The position numbers and the translations under genes are program-made. Below, in pieces: positions 16,359 to 24,193 of a stretch of DNA of 42,161 nt. The first letter of the stretch is position 1. The number at the start of each line of letters is the position of its first letter. The notes under the pieces were generated by a model. It worked only from the letters and a program-made list of their open reading frames with translations, made no database searches and was not told the origin of the DNA. This DNA comes from an uncultured Prevotella sp. (lineage in GTDB: Bacteria > Bacteroidota > Bacteroidia > Bacteroidales > Bacteroidaceae), in contig CAJONQ010000046.1 in assembly GCA_905235835.1 (NCBI GenBank), positions 1-42,161 on the forward strand, in the 5' to 3' direction.

Positions 16359-16411
16359 TAAAAAAAAACTTTTTAGCCTCTTGTCGTACTAGTTAAAAAA
16401 ACTAAACGACT

Positions 16412-18817
16412 TTATTCCTGTACTTTCCGTGTAGTCCCATGTGTCAGAATTTTTCGTAGCGTCAGTACATTCTTGCCATCAACTCGCTCATAATTGACAG
16501 AGTCCATAATCTGTCTGACCAGATGGATGCCTAATCCTCCGATAGAACGTTCTTCTACGCCAAGCGTAATGTCGACGGCTTCTTTCTTCGTCGGGTCAAA
16601 GGCAATGCCAGTGTCTGTAATAACGAATTTGAGACACTTCTTATTATATACTGCATCTATATCTACGAATCCTTCGCCATTCTGATAGGCATAAAGGACA
16701 ACATTGGTAACGGCTTCTTCCAAGGCGAGGTTCAGACTGACGATGAGTCCGGTGTCGACACCGGCATCTTCACAGACTGTTTCTACAAACTCTGGCAGTT
16801 TGTTGAGTTCCTCAATCTCATTTTTAAGGGTCAGGCACTTGGACTTCGCATCCTTGTCTTGTTGGTGCAGATACTTGATGCTTAACATGGTCAAGTCATC
16901 ACTCTGTTCTGCTCCGTCAGCATGTTTGACAACAGAATCAGTCATAATCTTAATTTGTTGGTAAGAGGAAATGTCATACATATTTTGGGCAATGGAAAGA
17001 ATCCTATTGTCTCCTAACTGCTTGTGTTCTTTGTTTTCCGCCTCATTCACTCCATCGGTATAGAGGAAAATGGTGGTACCATAAGAAATGGTACATTCCT
17101 GTTCTTCAAAGTGGAAGTCCGGCAGTACACCTAAAGGTATGTTTGAGATAATGTCAAGGAAATTCGTATCATCTTGTTTGGTGATAATAGGAGCATTATG
17201 TCCGCTGTTACAGAATCTTAACCGTCCCGTAGGCAAATCAAGAACACCCATGAAGAATGTGACGAACATGTTGGAGTCATTCTCCTTTGTTATTGACTCA
17301 TTGATAGCATTGACAATTTTTGCAGGACGGTTTTCATGGGCGGAGATGGAACGGAACAAAGAACGAGTGACCGCCATCACTAATGAAGCAGGCACCCCCT
17401 TTCCGCTAACATCACCAATACAGAAGAACAATTTCTCATCACGGAGGAAGAAGTCAAACAGGTCACCACCAACTTCCTTGGCAGGTCTTAGTCGTCCATA
17501 TATGTCAATATCATCTCTGTCAGGATAAGGTGGAAAATGCTTGGGAAGCATAGACTGCTGGATATTGTTGGCTATCTGCAACTCACTCTCCATACGTCCC
17601 TTTTCTTCATTCACAATCTTCGACTCCTTGATTTGACGGATGAGTGAGGTCTGCATGGTCTCGAAAGAGTTCCGTAGGCGGAGCATCTCATCCTTGCTCT
17701 TGATCTTCGGCAGTCCTGCTCGGAAATTACCTTTGGCAATCTCGTCGGCAGAGTCGGCAAAGAGACGTAGCGGCTTGGTGATATGTCGGATAACGCCCTG
17801 GCAAATCAGTGCAATGATGATGAGTCCGATAATCATGATGACAATAAGGGCTACTATGAAGTAGAAGACTGGATCGAGGATATTTTTAATGGGGATGATG
17901 ACCCCCATTGTCCATCCAGTATGCTCTATAGGTGAGTAGAACATCATGTATAACCGGTTGTTCTTACCTTTAAAGATTTCTGAGTTTCCGTTTTTCGAGT
18001 CTGATATGTTCGTGTTCTTGACGGCATTCTCTTTGAAGAAGTCCAGAATAGTCTTGTTGTGCACGTAGGCTTGATTCGGGTGTACCACAAAAGTCCCCTC
18101 GCGGGATACAATGAAACTATACGCCTGCTCTGACAAATCATCATCGTATGACCAGTTTAATTGGTCATTAAAGGTGCTATCCATCTCTTGTGTGAGGTCT
18201 GACAGCCAGCCTAAGGAGATATCTGCCGTCTGAATGGCGTAAATTTCTCCATGATTATTTGTCAACGGCAAGGAGTAGGTGATCATCGGTATCTCACCGC
18301 CTCCCTTGTCGATGTAAGGTTCGGACCATGTTCCCTTTCCTAATTCAATGGGCTTTTGATACCATTCTTGATGCTGATAATCGTATGATGGTTCATTTAA
18401 CTGTTTGGAATGAATACCTGTGCTGTCACGGTAGGCGTAAGGTGCGAACGACTGACCTTTCTTGGGTTCATAATCAGGATTGAATGCCACGGCGGCCCCT
18501 ACGATATTAGGATTGAGTGCCAAGATGTTTTCTTGGACAAAAAACAGGTGTTTATCGTTATTAAGGTTCTCCCATACTTCGGGAACGTTATTGGAGATGG
18601 CTGTCTCCACGGTAGCGAAAACATTGTTGATTTTCTCGTTGGAGACTTGTATTGCAGTGATATTCAGCAATAAGAGGAGGATGAATCCTGCTATACAGAA
18701 AATGAGGATTATAAAGATGAGAATAACTATGAATACTGCCGTTATAGAAAGGATGATATGCCAAGTCAGTCTTGTGGCAATGGAACTTTTAAGTTTGAGA
18801 ATGCGTGGCAGTTTCAT
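16412..18817 (-). CDS. Membrane dCache-HAMP-SpoIIE phosphatase with RsbW-like kinase domain
   Basis: An 801-residue sensor. Transmembrane helix about 20-52; a periplasmic dCache-like sensor region about 55-310 (EWYQKPIELGKGTWSEPYID); second helix 315-340; HAMP 340-395; coiled linker; PPM/SpoIIE phosphatase about 430-650 with metal-ligand motifs GGDLFDFF (450-457), GDVSGKG (468-474), FLYTDG (584-589) and SDDLT (639-643). It ends in a GHKL ATPase of the RsbW type (about 665-795): EEAVTNVV (700-707), DTGIAFD (735-741) and GGLGIHLV (760-767). Phosphatase and anti-sigma-kinase activities are thus on one chain, a self-contained partner switch. Its likely substrate is the STAS protein at 12295-12597. 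It has its own promoter next to the terminator of the decarboxylase operon. Confidence 0.92.
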   Translation of the reverse strand: MKLPRILKLKSSIATRLTWHIILSITAVFIVILIFIILIFCIAGFILLLLLNITAIQVSNEKINNVFATVETAISNNVPEVWENLNNDKHLFFVQENILALNPNIVGAAVAFNPDYEPKKGQSFAPYAYRDSTGIHSKQLNEPSYDYQHQEWYQKPIELGKGTWSEPYIDKGGGEIPMITYSLPLTNNHGEIYAIQTADISLGWLSDLTQEMDSTFNDQLNWSYDDDLSEQAYSFIVSREGTFVVHPNQAYVHNKTILDFFKENAVKNTNISDSKNGNSEIFKGKNNRLYMMFYSPIEHTGWTMGVIIPIKNILDPVFYFIVALIVIMIIGLIIIALICQGVIRHITKPLRLFADSADEIAKGNFRAGLPKIKSKDEMLRLRNSFETMQTSLIRQIKESKIVNEEKGRMESELQIANNIQQSMLPKHFPPYPDRDDIDIYGRLRPAKEVGGDLFDFFLRDEKLFFCIGDVSGKGVPASLVMAVTRSLFRSISAHENRPAKIVNAINESITKENDSNMFVTFFMGVLDLPTGRLRFCNSGHNAPIITKQDDTNFLDIISNIPLGVLPDFHFEEQECTISYGTTIFLYTDGVNEAENKEHKQLGDNRILSIAQNMYDISSYQQIKIMTDSVVKHADGAEQSDDLTMLSIKYLHQQDKDAKSKCLTLKNEIEELNKLPEFVETVCEDAGVDTGLIVSLNLALEEAVTNVVLYAYQNGEGFVDIDAVYNKKCLKFVITDTGIAFDPTKKEAVDITLGVEERSIGGLGIHLVRQIMDSVNYERVDGKNVLTLRKILTHGTTRKVQE

Positions 18818-18836
18818 GAGTTTTTAGTCTAAAATC

Positions 18837-18848
18837 CCTGCAAAGGTA
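18837..18848 (-). promoter_or_regulatory. Promoter of the SpoIIE/HATPase gene
   Basis: TACCTTTG on the minus strand (18841-18848) matches the -7 element; predicted +1 about 18837, 20 nt before the ATG. Its -33 region falls inside the terminator stem of the upstream operon and has no good TTG. Confidence 0.55.
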
Positions 18849-18850
18849 CA

Positions 18851-18888
18851 AAAAAAATGGTAATCTTGTAACGGATTACCATTTTTTT
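18851..18888 (-). terminator. Intrinsic terminator of the decarboxylase operon
   Basis: AAAAAAATGGTAATC (18851-18865) pairs exactly with GATTACCATTTTTTT (18874-18888) across an 8-nt loop. On the minus strand the stem is followed by a run of at least seven Ts, just after the beta-subunit stop codon at 18905. The A/T symmetry could also work on the plus strand, but no plus-strand gene reads into it. Confidence 0.85.
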
Positions 18889-18904
18889 TATTGTACTATT
18901 GATT

Positions 18905-20056
18905 TTATGATAGGAATCCAAGCAAAGCGCCAGCAGCTACGGCAGAGCCGATAACACCAGCGACATTAGGACCCATGGCATGCATAAGAAGGAAGTTGTG
19001 ACGATCGTATTCCAGTCCGAGATTGTTGGAGATACGAGCTGCCATAGGAACGGCACTCACACCTGCATTACCAATCAGCGGGTTCAGCTTCTTGTCTTTT
19101 GGCAAGAAGAGGTTCATGAGTTTGACAAACAGCACACCGCTCATCGTAGCGATGATGAAGGCACCGGCACCGATGGCGAAGATGTAGATGGTGTTCATTG
19201 TCAGGAACTCAGATGCCTGTGTCGAACAACCTACCGTCAGACCAAGAAGCATGACCACGATGTCGTTTAGAGCGGCACCTGCCGTCTTGGCAAGACGGGT
19301 AGTCTTACCAGACTCTTTCAACAGGTTGCCGAAGAAGAGCATTCCCAACAGGGGCAGACCAGACGGTACGATAAAGGTGGTCAGCAACAAACCGATAATC
19401 GGGAACAGGATGCGCTCAGTCTGTGACACCTGACGAGCAGGTTTCATCTTGATGACACGCTCCTTCTTGGTGGTGAGCAGACGCATCAATGGCGGTTGGA
19501 TCAAGGGTACCAATGCCATATAGCTATAAGCGCAGACTGCGATGGCTCCCATCAGGTTGGGGGAGAGCTTACTTGACAGGAAGATGGCGGTAGGACCGTC
19601 AGCACCTCCGATGATAGCGATACCTGCAGCCTGGTTCGGTTCAAAGCCTAAGGCGAGGGCAAACATATACGCTCCGAAAATACCAAACTGAGCAGCAGCT
19701 CCGATGAGCATCAGTTTCGGATTAGCAAGAAGTGCGGAGAAGTCGGTCATGGCACCGATTCCTAAGAAGATCAGTGGGGGATACCATCCCTGTCGAACGC
19801 CCTGATAGAAGATGTTTAGTACGGAGTTGTCCTCGTAAAGACCGATTTCCAGTCCGGCATCGGCACGGAAGGGGATGTTGCCGAGGATAATACCCAATCC
19901 GATGGGCACCAACAGTAGCGGCTCAAAATCTTTCTTAATGGCAAGCCAGATAAAGAGTGCGCCTACTGCTATCATGATGAGGTTACCTGCCGTCGCATTG
20001 GCAAAGCCTGTGTAGGTCAGGAACTCGTTGAAGTTTTCTACGATAAATTGCCACAT
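18905..20056 (-). CDS. mmdB: Na+-translocating decarboxylase beta subunit
   Basis: A 383-residue polytopic membrane protein of the OadB/MmdB/GcdB family, which couples decarboxylation of a carboxybiotin carrier to Na+ export. Diagnostic segments are GGADGPTAIFLSS in the middle and GNAGVSAVPMAARISNN near the C-terminus. Length is close to the family norm. With the biotin carrier (20 bp upstream) and the OadG-like subunit it forms the membrane part of a decarboxylase, most probably methylmalonyl-CoA decarboxylase given adjacent mutAB. Oxaloacetate or glutaconyl-CoA specificity cannot be excluded, since the carboxyltransferase alpha subunit is not in the window. A strong terminator follows. Confidence 0.95.
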   Translation of the reverse strand: MWQFIVENFNEFLTYTGFANATAGNLIMIAVGALFIWLAIKKDFEPLLLVPIGLGIILGNIPFRADAGLEIGLYEDNSVLNIFYQGVRQGWYPPLIFLGIGAMTDFSALLANPKLMLIGAAAQFGIFGAYMFALALGFEPNQAAGIAIIGGADGPTAIFLSSKLSPNLMGAIAVCAYSYMALVPLIQPPLMRLLTTKKERVIKMKPARQVSQTERILFPIIGLLLTTFIVPSGLPLLGMLFFGNLLKESGKTTRLAKTAGAALNDIVVMLLGLTVGCSTQASEFLTMNTIYIFAIGAGAFIIATMSGVLFVKLMNLFLPKDKKLNPLIGNAGVSAVPMAARISNNLGLEYDRHNFLLMHAMGPNVAGVIGSAVAAGALLGFLS

Positions 20057-20076
20057 AATATGTCGATATTTCGTTA

Positions 20077-20535
20077 TTAGCCAATAGTGAGCAATACGGC
20101 ACCTTCCATGACGGAGTCACCTTGGTTGACTGTGATAGAGGTAACGGTACCTGCATATTCTGCCTCGATATTGTTCTGCATCTTCATAGCCTCTAGTACA
20201 ATCACGGTATCACCGACATTGACGGTATCGCCGACCTTGACATTGATACTGGTAATCGTACCAGGCAGCGGTGCCTTCTGGGCATTGCCGGCACCAGCGG
20301 TGGCTGCTGGCTGTGCGGGAGCGGCAGGTTTGGCGGCAGGGGTACTTGTTACCGCAGGTTTAGGAGCCTCGACCTTTGGTCTCACGATAGTGGGGTGCTT
20401 AGCCGCATTGATAGGCTGTTGCAGTTCTACCTCAAATGGGATGCCATTGACATTCACTTTGGCGATGTTGCCTTCTACTTCCTCGATTTCTACTTCGTAG
20501 TCAACACCTTGTACTTTATATTGATACTTACTCAT
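20077..20535 (-). CDS. mmdC: Biotin carboxyl carrier subunit of the decarboxylase
   Basis: A 152-residue carrier: an N-terminal beta-rich stretch (1-45), a flexible Ala/Pro linker (about 50-80, rich in APAAK-type repeats), and a C-terminal biotinyl domain with the canonical EAMKM site; the biotinylated Lys is 118. It shuttles the carboxyl group between the soluble carboxyltransferase and the beta subunit. It starts 31 bp after the OadG-like gene and ends 20 bp before mmdB. The linker and biotin domain are typical of the separate gamma subunit of methylmalonyl-CoA decarboxylase. Confidence 0.95.
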   Translation of the reverse strand: MSKYQYKVQGVDYEVEIEEVEGNIAKVNVNGIPFEVELQQPINAAKHPTIVRPKVEAPKPAVTSTPAAKPAAPAQPAATAGAGNAQKAPLPGTITSINVKVGDTVNVGDTVIVLEAMKMQNNIEAEYAGTVTSITVNQGDSVMEGAVLLTIG

Positions 20536-20566
20536 ATCTCTAAACTTTAAACTTATAATCTATACA

Positions 20567-21601
20567 TTATTTTAATTCTGGTCCTGTAGGAATCTGAGGA
20601 GCCTGGTGGGTGCTGGGCATGACGGGGTCATGGAAATGAGTCATCTGTGAGTACTCATCGTCCCAGCCTGTATCGTGATGTTTGATGGTGATGACACCAC
20701 TCTCCACGTCATGGACATTGTCACGGTACTGTTGGAGTGCCATACCGATAACGGCAAGGTAGACCTCCTTGTCAATACCTTTGGTCTTCAAACCTTCTTG
20801 CAGGATGACACCTGTCTTATGTCCGACCTCCATCGTCTTCTCTACCGTCTTGGTGATAGGTTTGATAGGTTGTGTGTTGATTACCTTCTTCGCTGTCTCC
20901 TGATGGCGCATGAACATGCCGAAGAGAGTGAAGAATATCCACAACAGGGCAAGGCAGAGGAACACGATACCCATTGCCATGATAGCCATAGCGAACCCAT
21001 GGGGGTCCTCACGCTTGAACTTCTCTATCTTTGATTCGCTGACAGTCGTCATATTCTGAATACCCAGTGTCACGCGGTCGCCAGACTTCACCTCCCAATC
21101 GTTAGGCGTGCCGTTGTTGGCGATACGGGCATACGACTGGTCTGCTTGCAGGACAGGAATCGTCACAGAGTCAATCAGTTGCGTGGCATTACCGTTATAG
21201 AGGGCAATCCACGTGGGCTTAGAAGGATCAACCTTAACGGCAAGGTGTAATGAGCCTTTAGCAGGTTGACTGTTCAACTGGAACACGATGAGTTGGCGAC
21301 CATTCAAGTTGGTGCGAGCGTCCCCGTTGGGAATGATGCTCATACGCTTGACACGCTCTGGTACACTCATCGATTTGTCAAGTACGGAACGGTCAGTAGT
21401 CAGGTACATGCCACGGATATTGTAAGTAGAGTGTGAGATATTGGCAATCTCCACCCAGGCATGTCGTGTTCCGTATTCGTCAATCAGGCTCGACTGGTTG
21501 TCAGTCAGCACCTCGTTCAGTTTGATGCTGGCATCCATCTGGGCGTGCATCGGGAGGCAACTGACGGCAAGTAAGCCTAACAGAAATGAGAATTTTTTCA
21601 T
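20567..21601 (-). CDS. OadG-like decarboxylase subunit fused to a lamin-tail domain
   Basis: A 344-residue protein. Signal peptide about 1-20 (cleavage after MHA), then a lamin-tail-like beta domain about 22-165 (IKLNEVLTDNQSS, DEYG, WVEIANIS, RQLIVFQLN). A single transmembrane helix at 204-231 has the OAD gamma-type sequence (MGIVFLCLALLWIFFTLFG), followed by a cytoplasmic tail of about 110 residues ending in a Pro/His-rich stretch. OadG-type subunits tether the alpha subunit to the membrane beta subunit. The periplasmic lamin-tail domain is an addition seen in Bacteroidota members; its role is unknown. First of the three decarboxylase genes, 60 bp after the transporter. Confidence 0.87.
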   Translation of the reverse strand: MKKFSFLLGLLAVSCLPMHAQMDASIKLNEVLTDNQSSLIDEYGTRHAWVEIANISHSTYNIRGMYLTTDRSVLDKSMSVPERVKRMSIIPNGDARTNLNGRQLIVFQLNSQPAKGSLHLAVKVDPSKPTWIALYNGNATQLIDSVTIPVLQADQSYARIANNGTPNDWEVKSGDRVTLGIQNMTTVSESKIEKFKREDPHGFAMAIMAMGIVFLCLALLWIFFTLFGMFMRHQETAKKVINTQPIKPITKTVEKTMEVGHKTGVILQEGLKTKGIDKEVYLAVIGMALQQYRDNVHDVESGVITIKHHDTGWDDEYSQMTHFHDPVMPSTHQAPQIPTGPELK

Positions 21602-21624
21602 TTTTGCTTGTATTATTATAATTA

Positions 21625-21660
21625 TATAGTTCCTATAGTGACTATAGTTCCTATAGTTTG
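21625..21660. repeat. 9-bp tandem repeat, four units
   Basis: TATAGTTCC, TATAGTGAC, TATAGTTCC, TATAGTTTG lie head to tail between the transporter stop codon and the OadG-like gene. Units 1 and 3 are identical, giving an 18-bp higher-order period. The A/T-rich tract occupies most of the 60-bp spacer and could influence ribosome loading or transcription into the decarboxylase genes. Confidence 0.85.
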
Positions 21661-21661
21661 A

Positions 21662-23353
21662 TTATCCGCAGAAGAACAGCACGACAATCTGCGCCGTGAA
21701 GATGCGGAGGAACATTGATAGCGGATATACTGTGGAGTATCCTACAGCAGGAGCCTCCTTGGAGCATACCGAGTTGGCATAGGCAAGTGCGGGGGGATCG
21801 GTGTAAGTACCGGCAATCATACCCATGATGGTGAAGTAGTTGAACTTATACCGGATGCGGGCAATAGGTCCTACGATGAGGATAGGGATGATGGTGATAA
21901 GGAAACCGGTCAGCACATACAGCAGTCCGTCACCATCTACTACCGTCTCGAAGAAGTTGGCGCCAGCCTTGATACCCACACTGGCAAGGAACAGCACCAG
22001 TCCTATCTCTCGCAACATCATATTGGCAGAAGTCGTCGTATAGGTGACTAAGTGTATCTTATAGCCGTAACGACCGATGAGGATGGCGATAATCAGCGGA
22101 CCGCCTGCGATACCCAGTCGCAAAGGCACTGGCATGCCAGGGATGGCAACGGGCAGGGAACCGAAGATAATACCTAAGATGATACCCACGAAGATGGTGG
22201 CGATGTTAGGAGCGTTCAGGCGACGGATGGAGTTACCCATCTTGTTGGCGAGACGGTCGACGGCGTCCTCAGGACCTACCACCATGATCTTGTCACCTAC
22301 CTGCAAGGGGAGGGAAGCGGTGGCAAAGAGGTCCAAGCCGTGACGGGTAAGACGGGTCACGTTCACACCATGTACACTTGAGAAGTGCATGGAGGCAAGT
22401 GTCTTACCGTTGATCTTGGGGTTGGTAATCAGAATACGCTTGGATACCAAGGGCTGGTCAGACTGCTCGAAGTCAATGTCGAGCTTAGGACCGATGAAAG
22501 CCATGATGGCCTCCTGGTCTGCCTCTGCACAGACAATCAGCATCTGGTCGCCGATATGGAAGATGGTATCACGGTTCGGGATGCATAACTCACCTTCATG
22601 GACGAGGCGAGACACAACGAAGTCACGGTTCAGGAAGTCGTGCACCTGCAACAGCGTCTTGCCCTCCAGGTATTTATTCGTCACCTCCAAGTGCATCTTA
22701 TAAGGCTTCTTGTTGGCGTTGGTCTCATCCATTGCCATCAACTCTTCCTCTTCCTCCTCCAGCTTAATCTTGCATATATACCTTATTAATATAGTAGCAC
22801 CGATGATACCTAACACGCCAAGGGGATAAGCACAAGCGTATGCCGATGCGATCTGTGGGGCACCGTTAGGGAAAACAGCCTGTAAAGCCTCGTTGGCGGC
22901 ACCAAGACCGGGGGTGTTGGTGACGGCACCATACAGTGTACCTACCATCATCGGCAGGTTGATGGGGTTGGAGGTGTCGAAGAAAATATAGTAGCAGGCG
23001 AACATCACGAGGATATTCAGCAGGATACCAATGGCGGCAAGCCCGTTCAGCTTGATGCCTGCCTTACCAAAACTCTCGAAGAAACCGGGACCGACCTGCA
23101 TACCGATCATAAAGACGAACAGGATGAGTCCGAAGTCCTGAACGAATGTCAGGATAGGGAGCGGGGCGGTGAAGCCGATGTGCCCTGCCACAATACCGGC
23201 GAACAGCACGAAAGTGACACCTAAGGAGATGCCCCAGAACTTGATTTTCCCTAAATATACACCTACGGCGATGACTACCGCATATAGCAATGCTATATGG
23301 GCAACAGAGTCAGTCGTCGTAAACAAATCCTTTAACCATTGCAATGATTCCAT
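21662..23353 (-). CDS. AspT/YidE-family transporter with two TrkA-C domains
   Basis: A 563-residue membrane protein with two blocks of hydrophobic helices (about 15-195 and 385-560) separated by a cytoplasmic region (about 205-370) holding two RCK_C/TrkA-C domains; segments such as [15 protein letters not shown] and [15 protein letters not shown] mark each. This is the architecture of the aspartate:alanine exchanger superfamily (AspT, YidE, YbjL). [20 protein letters not shown] and [18 protein letters not shown] resemble the paired motifs of that family. The substrate is not determined; position at the head of the decarboxylase operon suggests a dicarboxylate such as succinate, but this is inference. 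It has its own -7 element. Confidence 0.9.
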   Translation of the reverse strand: MESLQWLKDLFTTTDSVAHIALLYAVVIAVGVYLGKIKFWGISLGVTFVLFAGIVAGHIGFTAPLPILTFVQDFGLILFVFMIGMQVGPGFFESFGKAGIKLNGLAAIGILLNILVMFACYYIFFDTSNPINLPMMVGTLYGAVTNTPGLGAANEALQAVFPNGAPQIASAYACAYPLGVLGIIGATILIRYICKIKLEEEEEELMAMDETNANKKPYKMHLEVTNKYLEGKTLLQVHDFLNRDFVVSRLVHEGELCIPNRDTIFHIGDQMLIVCAEADQEAIMAFIGPKLDIDFEQSDQPLVSKRILITNPKINGKTLASMHFSSVHGVNVTRLTRHGLDLFATASLPLQVGDKIMVVGPEDAVDRLANKMGNSIRRLNAPNIATIFVGIILGIIFGSLPVAIPGMPVPLRLGIAGGPLIIAILIGRYGYKIHLVTYTTTSANMMLREIGLVLFLASVGIKAGANFFETVVDGDGLLYVLTGFLITIIPILIVGPIARIRYKFNYFTIMGMIAGTYTDPPALAYANSVCSKEAPAVGYSTVYPLSMFLRIFTAQIVVLFFCG

Positions 23354-23374
23354 AACAACACTTTTCTTTTTCAG

Positions 23375-23386
23375 CCTGCAAAGATA
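23375..23386 (-). promoter_or_regulatory. Promoter of the transporter/decarboxylase operon
   Basis: TATCTTTG on the minus strand (23379-23386) fits the -7 element; +1 about 23375, 22 nt before the ATG. A TTGCGCAA palindrome lies just upstream (about 23395-23402). A well-spaced -33 TTG is not evident. Confidence 0.55.
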
Positions 23387-23520
23387 CGAAGAAATTGCGC
23401 AATGCTTGCATCTTTGTGCAGTTTTTTTTGCGCTTTAACTCTTACTTTTTATTTCTTTCACATTTCGGAAGCCATAGCAGACATATTGTTTGATGGTTGC
23501 TGACATGGAGTCAGTAGGTC

Positions 23521-23538
23521 TGTCGACTGGAGTCGACA
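23521..23538. other. Small perfect inverted repeat in the gap after the kinase fragment
   Basis: TGTCGAC (23521-23527) and GTCGACA (23532-23538) are separated by 4 nt. TTAGGATGC also occurs twice as a direct repeat (23544-23552 and 23587-23595). No open frame of note fills 23354-23616, which looks like degenerate intergenic sequence downstream of the kinase fragment. Confidence 0.5.
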
Positions 23539-23616
23539 ACTGATTAGGATGCTTGTAACGATTGATTACAGTGGCACTTATAACTGCTTAGGATGCCTCT
23601 TTTCTGACAGCGCATC

Positions 23617-24018
23617 CTATTTCCTGATGGAGAACTCAAAGGCAAGTCCACCAGCGGAAGGGTGTTGTACCGTGATGTTGCCGCCATGCAACAGGATAGC
23701 GTTCTTGACAATAGACAGTCCCAGTCCTGTGCCACCCATGTCACGACTGCGTCCTTTGTCAATGCGATAGAAGCGTTCAAAGATGCGGGGCAGGTGCTCA
23801 GCGGGAATACCAATACCGTTGTCTTTGAAAGTAAATTGCCACAGGTCGGGTTGCTCTACAACAGCCACCTCGATGGTGCCACCTTCTCCTGCATAGTTGA
23901 TGGCGTTATCCATCAGATTACGGAAGATGCTAAATAATAAGGAGTAATCATAAATCAGCAGACCTAATGAGCCGAGTAGTTGTAATGCTTTCATCACATA
24001 ATTCTGATTCGTTTCCAT
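23617..24018 (-). CDS. Truncated sensor histidine kinase (ATPase domain only)
   Basis: A 133-residue frame containing just the catalytic HATPase_c domain of a PhoR/WalK-like kinase: N-box SIFRNLMDNAINYAG, G1 DNGIGIP, F-box FERFYRIDKGRSRD, G2 GGTGLGLSIVKNA. The His-containing dimerisation domain, membrane helices and sensor are missing. The first 24 residues (METNQNYVMKALQL and onward) do not resemble a kinase linker and may be a deletion junction. I start at the ATG at 24016-24018, 15 nt after a predicted +1; an upstream in-frame TTG lies within the promoter. It may be a decayed kinase gene or a stand-alone ATPase module. No response regulator gene is adjacent. Confidence 0.75.
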   Translation of the reverse strand: METNQNYVMKALQLLGSLGLLIYDYSLLFSIFRNLMDNAINYAGEGGTIEVAVVEQPDLWQFTFKDNGIGIPAEHLPRIFERFYRIDKGRSRDMGGTGLGLSIVKNAILLHGGNITVQHPSAGGLAFEFSIRK

Positions 24019-24032
24019 GCTTTTTGGTTTTT

Positions 24033-24044
24033 TCTGCAAAGGTA
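24033..24044 (-). promoter_or_regulatory. Promoter of the kinase fragment
   Basis: TACCTTTG on the minus strand (24037-24044) matches the -7 element and places +1 about 15 nt before the ATG. A retained promoter argues that the fragment may still be transcribed. Confidence 0.55.
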
Positions 24045-24118
24045 CAGCCTATCATGCCTCCAAATAAAACGTATTACGATATAGTTACAATTTCAGAGAG
24101 TAAATAATCATTAAAAAG

Positions 24119-24154
24119 TTCGGCTATTCGGAAATAAGTTGTTATCTTTGCAGT
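24119..24154 (+). promoter_or_regulatory. Promoter of mutA
   Basis: TATCTTTG at 24143-24150 is a good -7 element; a TTC-G-like -33 lies about 20 bp upstream. Predicted +1 near 24154, giving a leader of about 40 nt, too short for a cobalamin riboswitch. Confidence 0.6.
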
Positions 24155-24193
24155 CCAGAACTTAAAACAACTTATATAATAAATAATAAGACT

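Noticed and set aside
12295..18817. A complete sigma-B-type partner switch
   Set aside because: The phosphatase/kinase and the STAS antagonist are present, but no sigma factor is encoded in the window, so only the upstream half can be claimed.
24154..24193. Adenosylcobalamin riboswitch upstream of mutA
   Set aside because: The predicted leader is about 40 nt, too short for the aptamer.
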